From the NCBI RefSeq assembly GCF_901709675.1, contig NC_051108.1:7610631-7674630 (forward strand): a stretch of DNA of 64,000 nucleotides. The letters run 5' to 3'. Source of the DNA: Syngnathus acus (taxonomy: Eukaryota; Chordata; Actinopteri; Syngnathiformes; Syngnathidae). A program made the position numbers and the translations under genes. Under the pieces are notes generated by a model, which worked only from the letters and a program-made list of their open reading frames with translations, had not been told where the DNA came from and did not search any database. Below are positions 1-13,700 of the stretch, piece after piece (position 1 is the stretch's first letter; each line of letters begins with the position of its first letter).

Positions 1-1913
1 ATTATCAACCTTTTTCCGCTCAACAAACGTAATTATTACTTTTGGTGACGCTCAGGCCTGAAAGCAGCAGGTCAAGATGTTTTTTTTCAAACGACCAATG
101 AAAAGGCAACTGCTAGCCAGAGATAAGATGGAGTCTAAAAACGTACAGCATAAAGCGGCGCTTTCAATGAGCCTGATAATGCCGACAGCCTTTTAGCGGC
201 TAATTGAATGCGTGATGATGAATAATTGCCGTTATGGAAGATTTGAACAGAATAGAACAGAAACACTCGGAAAGTTTTCTCCTTGTGTTAAACTCTTACA
301 TGTTTAATTAGCCCAACTTTTTTCTGCTATTCGTCATTCTCGGACCACCGTTCGGCTTGCTCGGATTCTGACTTCTTCTTTTAATGACTGCCACATCCGT
401 TGCTCACCCTAAGTGGCTTAGCGCTTTTATCTCATGGGATCCCAGATAAATATAATTTGATATTTTTTTAGGGGGCCCAACATCCAGAAGAAATAGAAAC
501 AACAATTCTAAGAGTGTCTTCACGCCGACTTCACTCTATTAAGAAAACAGTGATATAAAATAGTCAATTTTGATAGCGAAGAGCATGAAGAAAGACATAA
601 AAGGGAGGGAAGATTGTGTTTTTCTCGTCGGCGCTGTGATTTGATTCAAGCAGCACTTGAAAAGGCGGCCTCTGCAGAACAACAAGCTTTTGTTCTGATT
701 GGCGTCGTTGTCGTTATTAACGATGCTTGTCAGTGACGTACAACTGCGCCGCATCACAGTGGCAGCTCAATGAAATGCCCCAAAGTCTGGATTTTTGCCC
801 AAAGTGTGAGAGGACACAACTTTTGCTTCTTGGAAAACAATTTACATTAAACTTTTGTGACCCATGTTTTTAGCAGTGTGTGACATCACAGCTAATTGTG
901 GCTAGCGTTAGTAGCTAACACATAGCAGTTCCCTGCTGCCAACATATTTTAAGATTATAATTAGAAACCTTCAAGCTCTGCCATTATTTTAGATAATAAT
1001 ATATTGACTTTAATATTATGTGGGCCAAAAGTGGTGTAATATTAATGACATAATTTTTGGGGCACAAGCCACCAATATTTCTGCAGGGTTTCTCATAATA
1101 TGCTCTTGAATGTGACTGATGATTCTCTCACGATGTTAAGGTTAAGCAAGTACAAGAGCCAAGACATTTATAGTTCTCTTCTAGAAACTGGCCTGCTCCA
1201 TACGCCTTTAAAAAACATCTTTGTAAATGTTTGGCCAAATCGTCACATGGGAGAACGGTAAAGATATGACAGCTGATTCGGTGCGCGCAAGCCGTGACGC
1301 GCGTCGGCGAGGCGTATAATAATGTCAAGACTAGCGCGAGCTAACCGAGGGTAGCGGCCGGCGGAGTAAATAGTCTCCGCAGGCTGCCTCGTCCATCCGA
1401 ATGCAATTAAACGTCAACAATATCCAGGCGCTTGTCATAAATAAATACAACGGCCGACAGACACCAATGAAGACAAACTTACAAACGGGTCAATATTGAT
1501 TACTTAAGACGCGAGGAATGATGGCGTCGCGGGACGAGGGGTCGAAGCGAACAATGATTCGGAGGATAAACCGGCGCGGTTGATTATTTAACTGCGACAA
1601 AACATGTTTTATACGCCCGCCGGCTGCTGATTGCCTGCAATAAAAGTGTCGATTAATAACCAAGGACGCACAAAACATTCTGTTTATTTTGGTGGGGCAC
1701 TGCCGCAAAGCGCAATTCGTCTTAACGGGACGTGCCTGACGACCGGCCTGATGATGAATAATAACACCGGCGATTATCGCGCGGTGATTTACAAGCCCGC
1801 CATGTTCTTGCGGCTTCAGCAAACCGCTAAGCAGTGATGAAAACGACAGAATGGAGCGTTCAGACAATTTTTGTCAAGAATGTTTATTTTTTAGTTTTTT
1901 AGTTAAGCTATTA

Positions 1914-2450
1914 CCGTATTGGCCCGAATATAAGACGACCCTAATTATAAGACGGCCTCCTCTTTTTCAAGACTCAAATTTGAAAAAATACTTTTTGAAC
2001 ACCAAATTTAATTTTTATACACAAAATAATTACAGTACATCTGAAACAAATGATTATAACAATATATTCGAGAGAAAAAGCATGTTATTTTGCCTCATTC
2101 AATCCATCACATCTTAATATCTTAACATATAAATATGTAAACTAAAGTGCAATCACATTTGTAAATGAATGGCTTCTGGTTTTTCCATTTTCTGTTATTT
2201 TCTTCTCTTTTCTTTCTTACTGGTATTTTTTATTTTTCTTCTTCGTGCTACCGCTATTTTTATTTTTATTCTTCGTGACAGGGTTTCGCTTTGGCCTGGG
2301 GAGTTAAGTTCAGCATTCGCTTTAAAGATATCTGGCGCCATCTAGCGTTGTGAATGGGTATAATGTCTAGACCCCGAATGTAAGACGACCCCTGCTTTTT
2401 CAGTCTTATTTCAATGCAAAAAACACCGTCTTATATCCGGGCCAATACGG
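1914..2450. mobile_element. pogo-like non-autonomous element, copy A
   Basis: Terminal inverted repeats CCGTATTGGCCCG... and ...CGGGCCAATACGG bound a 537-bp element flanked by TA on both sides, as in the Tc1/mariner/pogo group. Its two ends are closely related to those of the copy at 26,693-27,758 and lie in the same orientation. It lacks that copy's central ORF segment, so it is a shorter deletion derivative. No coding capacity remains. Confidence 0.7.
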
Positions 2451-3361
2451 TAGAACACTATTTAGTACCGTATTTTTCAGATTATAAATTGCTCCGGAAT
2501 ATACGTCGCATTAGCCATAAAATGCACAATAACATGGAAAAAAACACAAGTCGCTCGGAGTATAAGTCGCATTTTGGGGGAAATTTATTCGACAAAATCC
2601 AACATCAAGAACAGACATTAACGAGCAACAACAGGCTAAACGATAGGTATGCTAACGTAACAGCCACAAACGATGAGCTGAGAACAGGCCTGACGTAACA
2701 TTCAGAGTTATTCAAATAACTATTGCATAAATAACACGTTTATAAAACCATCTGTGTCACTCCAAATCATTAAATCCATCGATCGTCCTTTATGTCAACA
2801 ATGCCGGCCGGGTGCGCGCCGCTGACGGCGTTTGCACTTCAAAATATTCCACTGGCCCATATAACGATATATAAATTATATATCAAATAACTATTATATA
2901 AGCAATAATATTATCAAACCATCTGTGTCACTCCAAATCATTAAATCCATCGATCGTCCTTTAAGTCAACAATGCCGGCCGGGTGCGCGCCGCTGACAGC
3001 GCTTGCACTTCAAAATATTCCACAGGCCCATATAACGATATATAAATTATATATCAAATAACTATTATATAAGGAATAATATTATCAAACCATCTGTGTC
3101 ACTCCAAATTAAATCCATCGATGAAATTCCTGGTCCTCTGTCAACAATGCCGCGCGTGCGCCGCTGACGTCAGCCTCGTCGTTATTCCACAGATCTAGTA
3201 TATAACTATATTGTAGCGTTAACAAAGTACCAGGAAAGACGTGGGTTTGGTAAACGGCTCTTTATTTAACAAAGCAAGAGTTCAACGAGCCAACAACTAC
3301 TGAACTGTAACTGTAAGTTGCTACATGAAATAAAATATATCAAATAACTATAACATAAATA

Positions 3362-4515
3362 CCGTTTTTCCCATGTATAATGCGCCCCCATGTATAATAC
3401 GCACCCTAGAAATGGCATGTTGATGCTGGAAAAAAGCCTATACCCATGTATAATACGCACCCAATTATTATTTTATATATTTTTTTAAAGTCCCAATGAT
3501 CGTCACACACGCATCTGGGTGTGGTGAAATTTGTCCTCTGCATTTGAGCCATCCCCGTGTGATTTTGATCCATCCCCTGGGGGAGAGGGGAGCAGTGAGC
3601 AGCAGCAGTGAGCAGCAGCAGCGCCGCGCTCGGGAATCCTTTGGTGATCTAACCCCCCAATTCCAACCCTTAATGCTGAGTGCCAAGCAGGGAGGCAATG
3701 GGTCCCATTTTTATAGTCTTTGGTATGACCCGGCCGGGTTACTTAAGTCCGTAAACGTAAAATTATTTCAGAAAAAAGATCATCTTTGGGAACAACCGGA
3801 TGTTATTCTGCCGGTCAGTATCACTGCGCATGCAGTAACTCGATCACCAATATTTGAGTGATGTTCCAGTTATTTATCACAATTATTTATTATTATAATA
3901 ATAATATATATAATATATATAATAATTATTTATTTATTATTCACAATTGTCATGGTGATCTTTCTGGTGATTTCTTAACTAGGCTGGATGTATTTCTTTT
4001 GTTGCCGTTGATTTCTCCGACTGCCCATAAAGGCACCACCGCGATCAGTTAGGTGAAAATGAAAAGAGAGGAAAGTGACGTGCGGACATGTGAAAAAGGC
4101 GGCTCTGTATGGGAGAGAAGTTGAAGAGGAATAAAAACACCCTTGGAAACCAAAACTTGCCACTCGTCGTGACTCGGAGCCGCAACAAATGTTTCGGATT
4201 TGATTGTGACAGCAAACGAGCAGGTGATCGAGCAAGCGTCTGATACGAGAGCATTGTGTTCGTATGGAGCGTGTTTGAAGTGAACAGCAGAGAAGAAAGG
4301 AACAAGGCAAAGTGTTGTGAAATATAATATTACCTGTAATACGCATTTAGGTAGAGAACTGAACTCTCGCTCTTTATATAGCTGACGTGTCAAAAAAAAT
4401 AAAAAATAATTTAAAAAAAAAAATTTTTTTTAATTGTACCCATGTATAATGCGCACCCCAGATTTTAGGACAATAAATTAGTTAAATTTTGCGCATTATA
4501 CATGGAAAAAAACAG
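3362..4515. mobile_element. nested TIR element E inside copy C
   Basis: Ends CCGTTTTTCCCATGTATAATGCG (left) and the complement of GCGCATTATACATGGAAAAAAACAG (right), flanked by TA. Internal subterminal copies of CCATGTATAATGCGCACC recur at both ends. It sits inside copy C, so it inserted later, and it contains a truncated SINE (3,486-3,735), so it was itself hit later still. No coding region is recognised; AT-rich simple sequence fills 3,880-3,950. Confidence 0.6.
3486..3735 (-). mobile_element. tRNA-derived SINE, truncated, antisense
   Basis: This matches the body of the SINE at 33,226-33,536 (same CATCCCCTGGGGGAGAGGGG and GGCAATGGGTCCCATTTTTA blocks) but stops just after ACCCGGCCGGG, so the tRNA-like head with the promoter boxes is missing. 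A short AGCAGCAGTG segment is duplicated. It lies within nested element E. Confidence 0.75.
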
Positions 4516-4539
4516 TAGTTCGCCACACGGCCCCAAGCA

Positions 4540-4860
4540 CCGACTTCCATCCCCGGAGGTGGCACTGCCAGCCACGGAGGTGGAAGAGAGCTCCATAGAA
4601 TAGGTCCGGGCGTGCGTAAAAGCCATGTCCGAGCCCCATCTACCGTCCCCGGACAGCCACCCGGCCGAGCGCCGGCCCCCGACTTCCATCCACGGAGGTG
4701 AAAGAGAGCTCCGTAGAGTACGACCGGACGTGCGTAAAAGCCATGTCCGAGCCCCATCCACCGTCCCCGGACAGCCACCCGGCAGAGCACCGGCCCCCGA
4801 CTTCCATCCACGGAGGTGAAAGAGAGCTCCGTAGACTAGGACAGGGCGTGCGTAAAAGCC
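4540..4860. repeat. 118-bp minisatellite (about 3 units)
   Basis: GTCCGAGCCCCAT recurs at 4,626 and 4,744, a 118-bp period. Units are GC-rich (CACCCGGCCGAGCGCCGGCC). The unit is not a multiple of three, yet long frames stay open by chance. The same array is found inverted at 35,045-35,340, so it is an internal part of the transposon family and not a host gene. Confidence 0.8.
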
Positions 4861-5286
4861 ATAATAGTTTTTCAAACCTTCTGTGTCACTCCAAATCATT
4901 AAATCCTTCAAACTCTTCGTCCTCCGTGTCACTTACAAACAAAGCCGCCTAATGATGCCGGTAGTACGTGGGGCCCTTCGTCATCTTCGTCATCCCGTGA
5001 TCGAATCTTTGTCCTTTATGTAAACAACCGCCGCTCCGCGGACGTCACTTGAAGTTCAAATTACAGTAATCCCTTGCTACATCGCGGTTCGTTTTTTTTA
5101 ATTTTGAAAATTTGTGAAAAAATTCACATATAAGTCGCTCCTCAGTATAAGTCGCCCCCCCACCCAAACTATGAAAAAAAACACGACTTATAGTCTGAAA
5201 AATACGGTAGTATTTAGTCATGTGTGTTATCGTTTAAATCTTTTTTTCCCTCTTTTGTGACATTACCAAAATATCTGCTAACATAC

Positions 5287-5443
5287 CGTGCAGTGGTTGT
5301 GCTGCTGCAGCAGGGTGGGCACGTCTCCACCGACAGGCATCTGCTTGGCCAGCTCCTCGTCTTGCGTGCAGATCCACCTCCACAGCTCCTCCAGGAGGCC
5401 CAGCAGACGGGACCAGCGCTCGGCACTGGCTTCCAGGTGGGCA
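5287..5443 (-). CDS. utrn: utrn exon 56 (last in window)
   Basis: 157 bp, identical to dystrophin exon 57. It encodes [20 protein letters not shown] followed by [17 protein letters not shown]. It ends ACG|GTATGT in phase 0. The next expected exon (about 121 bp, starting like ALRRELKEKE in human) was not found between here and position 1, so the gene continues outside the window. Confidence 0.96.
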
Positions 5444-8400
5444 CTGCGTCCGTTTGGAAATATTAGTAGCGAGTTTGCATGTTATACAAAAAATAATGTG
5501 TGACTGTCTTTGGTTTGATGCGTCTGTTTTACGGTCTCTTCAGAATGTTCCTGGTCATCTGGCTCTTGTCAACTTTAATTTTACTTACGCTTTCTTCACA
5601 GCCCCTCATACTGTGCTGACTGGGGGTCTATCAGTGCCATCGGAAGTTTATGCGCCTCTCAGCTCCCTCCGGAGGTATATATATACAGTATATATATATA
5701 TTTCACCCCCGAGCGCAAAGCCAGACATGCCGAATCACAACGTGTGCAGTATCTGACGAACAACGCCCGCACACCGCATAAATATTTCACGGGCACGCGA
5801 GTGACGCTCGATAAAGAAAAAGAGCCATCTGTGTTGTCTTTTATGGACTGGGCTCTGTCTTTGGGGTCATATATTATGAAAAACACGCTAAGTGGTGGGC
5901 TTGACATTTCCGGAATAGCAACAAGGAAACCCGGATAATGAGGCCGAAGCTCGTTTGGACTGACCGAATGTTGGCCGATTTGGCCTTGAGGTCGCTCCAG
6001 CGTTGGTTCATGTCATCCAGCCTGTGTTGAAGGAACACGGCCTCCTCGGAGCTTCCCAGAGCTTTGACCATTTTAGACTTGTTGCCGTCCACACTCTTGT
6101 AGATGTCATTGTGGGAGTCGATTTCCGCCTGGATGTCCTGCACGGACACAGAGAGTCACTTGAATGGAATACAAAAGCAAAACGACCAACAAAATGATGA
6201 ATTCATGTTGCACAGGAGCGAGGTAATATTTTATTTTAGGAGAATGCCCTGGAGACCTTCTTTGACTGTGAAGCGCTTAACTTCTCTCCTTTGACACGGA
6301 ATGTCAACCTGGGTGCAACTCCCTGAGCAATGTCTGCCTTTGCTCTTATCACTGCTGCAGAAAATATCATACTGTGTGTCGAGAACATTTTCACAACGTG
6401 TGCAACTATAGACCCTCATTTATCATGAGGGATAAGTTACAGAACCACCCGCGAGAGGGGAAACTGTTTACTAGTGACTCCCAATTCAAAGTTTTATTGC
6501 AATAAATTCAGTCTTGCCTAATTCCTGAAAAAAAAAGATCACTTAATTTGCAATATCGTGGGGGCGCAAATGAAGAATTGCGTAATAGCGGGGGTCTACT
6601 GTATTACATAAGCGCACTACTGGGGGTGTATTAGCGCTTCCCGTGCTCCCGTCAAACGTTTTATTCTGGGATGAGTAAAATCGCTCCACTTTTCCTGCCG
6701 CTCGCTCGCTGGTGGGACTCTCTCGCTTCCGTTGGAGCCATTTGAACACTAAATAAAGAAACCCCGGTTAGCATATGGATGGCCTGCAGCAGACGCCAAT
6801 ATAACGAGCTGGTAATGACTGCGTTTTGCGTAATAATAAAATAAAACGTTCAAAAATGACAACGGCCACCTGGGGGCAGTCTAACGCATAGATGGATTTA
6901 TTGTAGGGTCGGGTTACAGCTCCTTGGTACGGCAGTAATATTAATTGTCGAACATCAAAACACTTAGATAAATAAAGATAACAAAAGGCATGGTGTTAAA
7001 AGCAGCTAAAGAGCATGTTTATGACACACGCTAAATATTTGGCACGTCCACTCAATGACAGCGCGTCAACAAGATTCATGCGCTGCCGCTGAGCCAGCTG
7101 GACGTAACTCAAGTCATTACCCGAGTGCTTCCCTCTTTTTTGAACTTAGGCACTTTGACAACTAATAAACACTTACTGTAAGCACACACGTACACTCTGG
7201 GAGAGAAAACAGACACTGTGTGGCCATTGGTTGAGCCTACATTCATTGACAAAAGCTCCTTTTAGAATTCAAGTTAGCGAGTGAGAGACAGTCTGTGTTC
7301 AGACTCCAAACAAAATATTAGTCGGTAACTCAGCGTGCAACAAAAGGTTGTCTGTCTGCTGGTATGTCATGTTCTAGTCGTGGTTGATGGATGCTAATTA
7401 ATTAGATTTGGTCGTTTGGGGGTGCCCCGCAGCAACATTATTAATTATGGAAAAATACCCGTGACGTGCATTGCATGCTTGGAATAACAAATAAATAAAT
7501 AAATAAATACAAAGTAACTTTCTACTTTTGTATGTGGTTAAAAAGCCGGAACAAAAATTGTCATCTTTGGTCTTTAATTATATGCCACCAATGCGGTAAG
7601 TGTCGTCTAAGTACAGGTAATTTCATGCAAAGGTCTCTCGGCACACAAGCGCTCTTCATTATTTAACGGCTGCAATTACGATTGGAAGTGTACCCACGGT
7701 GAGGAAGCAAAGTAAAAAAACAATTTGTGATCGCACTGCCTTGAGGGCAAAGAAATCGTCTCGATAAATAAATACCTGTTCAAACTTTCCGAGTAGTTCG
7801 TGCAAACTGAAGTTTAAGCCAATCATATTGCGGCATGTGATTTGGCTCCTCCCACTCCCGCCAAGCTCCTCTACATCCTCCTACGGGTCGGGTCAAAGGT
7901 CAGCGGGAATGTCCTCCAGGCATGCTTCCTGGGGGGGATCTGGAATTGCGATTAACGGGACGTTCTCCGACTGAGGATCCAACAAATCTTGGATTGGAAG
8001 TCTGCAAATTGAAGATAAGACGCCGGGTGTCTTGAGGGATGTCGAAACGTCGCCTGCTTGCCTCCACTTGTTTTGTTTTTTTGGGCATGAAGCCTTCCGG
8101 GGACGTCCGGCCTTGTTCTGGATTACTCCAACTCCAAAGGCACATGGAAGTTATCAGGTGCCAAAAGTCAACTGAGCCTCCTAATCACGAGCGGCACTTG
8201 GTCAAGTAATGCTTTCTTCTGGTCTCGGAGTCCAAGGCCACATGTTCATCTGACGGCCCGGCGCCCGAGATGACTCCTCGCTCATGGCTGCCGCAATTTT
8301 CACCAAAAGCTGGATGTTTGCTCCTCGAGGGTTTCTTGGGGGGTCTCGCCGCGCCGCTGGCTGCCTGAGCGGCTCTCCGGCCCACTACGAGCCCCCTCTC

Positions 8401-10726
8401 TCGTTTTCACAGCTGTTCATTATTGTAATTTCCCCTTCCCCACCTCTTCCTACCTCTCTCGCTCTCTCTCTCTCTCTTTCCCACCCTGCCTGTCCCCTAA
8501 ACTAACTTGGACACGCCACACACACACTTCCTGAGGCCGAGCCCTGCCGCCCGCCCGTGCTTTCGAGACTTATACACAAAGTTTTTTGAGGAGACCAAAT
8601 AAACGGCTGAGAGATGAAGTGATGAGTAGGCTACTAGGCCAAATGTCCAAAGGGACCAAAAGAAGGAAATGAAGGGCGTACCCACACATTTTAACTGTGA
8701 CTGACTTTTTTTGGATTGTGGATTATTTCGTTTCTGTTGGGCTCAACACGATGGGGATTAGCTATTAGTTACCTTGGCCTTGACGACTCGGCTGACTCAA
8801 ACTCTTAAGTCGTCGGGGCTCTCGTCGAGCATACATTAACGATGCCCTCGCGACAACGTTACGTTGGCATTGGGAACAGAGGAAGTGGAAACATGCGGCG
8901 CACATCAAAGCCGAGCAGACAGATGGCTGTCAAGCCGAAGGAGCTGGAGTGAGAATGCGAGAAAGACAAATACAAGGTTGAATATTCATAAGGAGAAGAC
9001 TTTGAAGTGCGCTTAGTTCATTAAAAAGATCTACATACTCCGGGCCCTTTAAACAGCATTTTTGATTCAAGCAGACAACTCGACTGCTTGATGAAACCAA
9101 AATGTATTAGATAATATGGTGACGTTTTTTTTTTTTTTGTGGTGTATATGATTTATGTGGCACAGTACTGTTGTATCATACTGACGGTTTCTAGGATTGG
9201 ATGGAGGAAATTATTTTTTTTCAGAAATAGGAGTGACAAAACGAGCAGTTTGCCATGCGAAGAGGGAGCACAAGTGATGGCGCCCACACAAGTTAAACAA
9301 GCATGTACAGGATCACCAAGGAGGCGCTGGCACACAAACACACCCGGAGCCGGCTTCCACTAAACGGGCGACCTCGCGTGAAGCAAAAAGCTTCCGACCT
9401 CACACGATCCCGTTTTTTAAGACGGAAAGCTTGTGCTATGCTCCAGGTTATCTCGGCTGCAAGTAAATGAAGGGAACAGTAAAAGGAGATTGTAAAAAGC
9501 GTAAATTTACTCTTGACGTGACACAGCTCCCATTAAAAAATACACGTCGCTGTCTTCCAATGGGAATCCAATAACGGAAGCACAGGTCGTAGCCGTCAGA
9601 TGGCACTCGAGATGCTACAATTCATGGCGAGAACGACTCGGGAGAAGCACCGAGATTGATCCGATGTGCTGCTGTTGCCGATGATAATCAGCTATCGATT
9701 GGTGTGTGGCTGCGCTAACACGACACTCGAGAGATAAAGATCGAATTTGAAAAGAAAACACGATTCTTAGTCTGTCGAGTAACATAATGATGCCAGTTCA
9801 TATTTAGAGCGAATCAGCTGTTCTTTGCAGAGGATAAAGACTATGCACCTATTTATTTGTCTTGAAATATCCGTTGCTTAAACATTTATAACAGCGCTGC
9901 GTAGACGCTAATCGTTAGCCTAAGGCGGTTCCCATTATTTGTAAGCATTAGCATGAAGCTAGCAGACTTAAACGAAGCTACATTTTAGAACCCATAACGT
10001 TTAATCCTCTTTCTCTCATGACATTCTATCATAACCAAAGAGCTGGGAAAAAAAAGTTAATGCGAGTCAAATGAGACTCTGATTGGCTTGGGCCATCGTG
10101 TTGGCATGATGTTTCAAGATTTCCGAGTGTCTTTAATGTGACTTTTAAAGAAAGAGGCTTTTAGATGAGCGGAGATGACAGATGCAGGGAGATGACTCAC
10201 TTGAAAAAGGCTGAAGAGGAGAAAAACGGAATCAAAGCCGCGACTAGCAATAAAAGGGATGATCCAATTTTGTTGCCGTGCTACAGCCACAAAAGCGAGG
10301 ACAAGGGATTCACAATTTGTATTGAAGATTTCGTTCAAAGAACAAGACAAACACGCCGCTTAGCACTATCTTTCCAATATTTTTGTTATTTGTGATGTTT
10401 AGGGCGGGGGAGTGATGGAAGTCAGATAAAACACTTGCTTTAGTGGCAGGTAGCGTGTGAAAAGGTCCCAATTCTAAAAAAGCCAGCCTCCACCAAAGCA
10501 AAACATTCCATCGGGCTCTTTTGATAACAAGCCCGCCTTGAAATCACATTCCAATCCTCACATCCATAAACATCATTTTATGCCACCGCCCCCACACAAG
10601 CGCATCCTTCTCACATTCCTTCATAAATATTCATTACGCCAAGCGATTCCCATTTTAATTCAAACTCCCTTTCCTAAAGTCTAGAAAAGAAGAGGTACTA
10701 TCAGGACTTATAAGGAGACTAGTGAT

Positions 10727-10765
<39 letters not shown>

Positions 10766-13700
10766 GAGAGAGAGAGCGCCTTGCCGGGAATGCGCAACTG
10801 ACATGAAGGAGATCTGGAGCTTAAATTTAGATACAAATCAATAGATAATGTGCTTGGTGGTGAATGAACATCAAGCAGATCAATGAGAAAAAAAATTGCT
10901 GCATGAAGCAAAAAGAAGAGGCGGCCGCGATGCTAAAGTAAAAAAAAAGTTCAGAAGAAGATGTGCTAGCGCTAGCAACGCTTCCTGCGCCGACGCCACG
11001 ACCCCTCCCTTCCCCGAGGGACTCGCCTGTAATTTTGTTGGAGAAATGATAAGGAAACTTCCTTTGAGCTCAACAAGTCGCTTTTTTTCCCCCCAATATA
11101 GCGATTTATCATCTTCCCATTTATTTTAAACAAAAAACAAACAATAAATCTGAAAATAGGATCCTACTACATTGTCCAATAAATTCTTGTTCCATCCTAT
11201 GAACAAGATGACAAGTTGGATTCTCCCGCCGTTAGTCGTTGTTTATTCCCGTCAACGTCCATAACTCTGTGACCCGTGTTCCCAGCATCAAAATGCAAAT
11301 TGCCACATCACGCAAAAGAAGAGACACCCCCCCCTTTTTTGCTAATGATGCAACGAGCCGAGATGGAGGAAAAAAAAAAGTGATGGAACCGTAAAGCTTT
11401 GTTGCTAAATAAAGCACGTCCGTGCTGTAGATCAAGTCGAGGCAGCGACTACAGTAAATCTGTGACGCACACACGCGCGCACACGCACGCACGCACACGC
11501 ACGCACACACACGAGTCGCTCTTTCGCAAAACTTTTGAAACCTTCCTCCAAAATCCTAATTGTACTTCACACTCAATTTTCTTCCCATCAATACATTTCT
11601 TATCCAGAGTGAAAGCGAAATAAGGTCAAAGGAGGGCGGGCGCTTTTCGACAGTCAGGCGCGATTGAACATGGGATGAGGTCGCAGAAGTGGACGACCGC
11701 ATCCGGTTTCTTAGAGCAGCATTTCGCGCCGTCAACGTCAGACACGTCAAAAGTTGAGTCGTCGAGCATAAAAATAGATGTAAACACAAAAAGAAAAAAA
11801 GAAAAAAACAGTTCAGTACACGCATTTGTGTTTATGTTCCTAAAATAAGTTGTCAATTAAAAATAGTAGCAAAAGATAAATATAATTTCCTCCAAATTCC
11901 AAATCAAGCTTTTAAGAGGTCGACAGAAAGCGGGCGTGTTTCAAAATTCAACTTGACAACTTAATGCTAAGAAATTGCGTAATGAGATAAATGCGGTTAA
12001 TGACGAAGGAAAAAAATGCGATGATAAAAAAGACATTTGGGGTTGGTAGTTATGTTCTCTCTGATGGTTTTTTTTTCCTGATGAGTAATCATAGCTGCGC
12101 ACACAAAAATGTATTTTCGTGTGGTTTTAATCGGGGGTTCCTTTGATCGCCTTGCCGAGGAAAGCCATCTTGAAAAGTAGATGAAAGGCCTCTCCAATTA
12201 CAAGCCCGCTGGAAACGGAACGCGTATTCGTTCAAAAATACGTGTACACATTAGCAGCCCCCCCAAAAAAAATACACCAACAGATTTCCTTGAAATTGAG
12301 GTTGGATATAATTAGAAATACATCATTTTCATTCATCTGCTCATATTAAACCTCAAATCTGATCAACGGGAGTACATTCACTGGTCCAATTTCAAAGTGC
12401 CAAGTTTCTCACCACCTCTGCTTGTTTTACAATAAATGAAGCCGTCGGTCAAAATAAGAAATAAGCGAAATAAGCTTTTTTTTCACGTCTCCCCATTATC
12501 ATGATCGTCGTCGTCTTTCATATCGTTCATCAATTCCAGAGAAGCACTCGGGCGTAGCGCGCTTTCGCAAGAGATGCATCAGAACGTTTCGCTGCTTTAA
12601 ATCCTTTTAAGTGGCCTCTCGCATCCCTCTTGGATAAGTGGGAGATGATGGGCCAGATTCATTTCCTTGGCCGTGATCTGCATCTAGTTAGTGCACAGGG
12701 GCATCAAAGGTGTCAGAAGTTGGGAGCCAATTAACCCGCCTTTAACCTGCCGGGCCCTTACAAAGCAAGACTAAGACGGTGGATTAAAAGCAGACGAGTG
12801 CTTGGAACCACCCGCCTTGGGTTCTGGTAGAAAAATCAGAGGCGGAGGCAACAAGACCCATTATCTTATTAGGACTAGTGTTCCATTTATTTTATTTTTG
12901 TTTTAGTATTATTATTATTTAGCATAATTTAACCTTTAAATGTGTGGGGCTAAAGCTAATGCTAACATATTCGTCATTATTACTATTATTATTATTATTA
13001 TCTGATGGAGTGTGTCGGACTTCATAAGACCAAGTCGGGTTATGATGATGCGTCTAGTGTGTTGGTGGAGTGCCCAGTGCATGTCACTTCTCACTGTCAA
13101 CCCTCACCGCTGGCTAGCAGTATGCGAACGGGAGAGCCGAGTGCGTAAGTCTCTCCCTGCCAGTACATAGCCTCTCTAACAGTAAGCCCTATGTAGTGCC
13201 TCCACACGGCGACACACGGTAACTGGGTACAACACGGACCCAGGCTAAACTACAAGGGACTCGGAGGAGGTTTGGCCCCTAGACGTGCGGCACGCAGGCC
13301 CACCGGTGTGTGCCCACGCCCTGGTGCCCACGAACCAGCCCCCAACTATGGGTTAAATAGTACCACTGCCCAGTGGGCTCCTCGGGAGAGGAATGGGCTA
13401 AGGGAGTCAACCCCTACAGAAAATCAATTTCCCCTTGGGTTGGTGTCAGGAAGGGCATCCGGCTGTAAAAAGTTTTGCTCCAAAAATGTTCTCAGTATAG
13501 GACTCTCAACCACGAGATGGCCATGGACCGTCCTCGGTGGAAGAAAGCCATATTGAGAATCCAGTCCAACCCAGCGGCGCCTGGAAAGCGGACTTTAAAC
13601 CGATGATGATGATGATGATGGAGTAATGATTTCATTATGATTGATTATACATTTATGAATGCAGTGGTTTAACAATGTATATTAAAGTTGCTGTGGGAAG

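Larger units (their letters stand above)
2468..5207. mobile_element. TA-flanked TIR element, copy C, carrying a nested insertion
   Basis: Near-perfect terminal repeats (CCGTATTTTTCAGATTATAA at 2,468 and the complement of TTATAGTCTGAAAAATACGG ending at 5,207) with TA on both sides. The interior holds about three near-copies of a 170-bp unit (2,746; 2,916; 3,086), then a second TIR element (3,362-4,515), then a 118-bp minisatellite (4,540-4,860). The same family occurs inverted at 34,653-36,003. On the minus strand a stretch near 4,940-4,880 reads [11 protein letters not shown], similar to acidic tails of transposases. No intact transposase is present. Confidence 0.65.
1..5286 (-). other. utrn: utrn intron (left part cut by the window)
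   Basis: This is the start of the intron after exon 56. Positions 1-1,910 are AT-rich unique-looking sequence in which I see no exon, RNA gene or recognisable repeat. Positions 1,912-5,211 are almost entirely transposon sequence, described separately. Confidence 0.75.

Noticed and set aside
2700-3160. CRISPR-like array from three 170-bp repeats
   Set aside because: The units are long, adjacent and diverged with no spacer pattern, and lie in a transposon of a vertebrate genome.
4465-4952. Long overlapping open frames on both strands
   Set aside because: They lie in the 118-bp GC-rich minisatellite of a transposon and shift frame with each unit; no known domain.
1-5286. Next utrn exon (dystrophin exon 58 equivalent)
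   Set aside because: I looked for an ALRRELKEKE-like stretch with an acceptor on the minus strand and found none; the exon is probably outside the window.
13272-13556. A 94-codon plus-strand frame as a gene
   Set aside because: It lies in an RTE-like LINE tail with the CAGGAAGGGCATCCGG block and a (GAT)n end.
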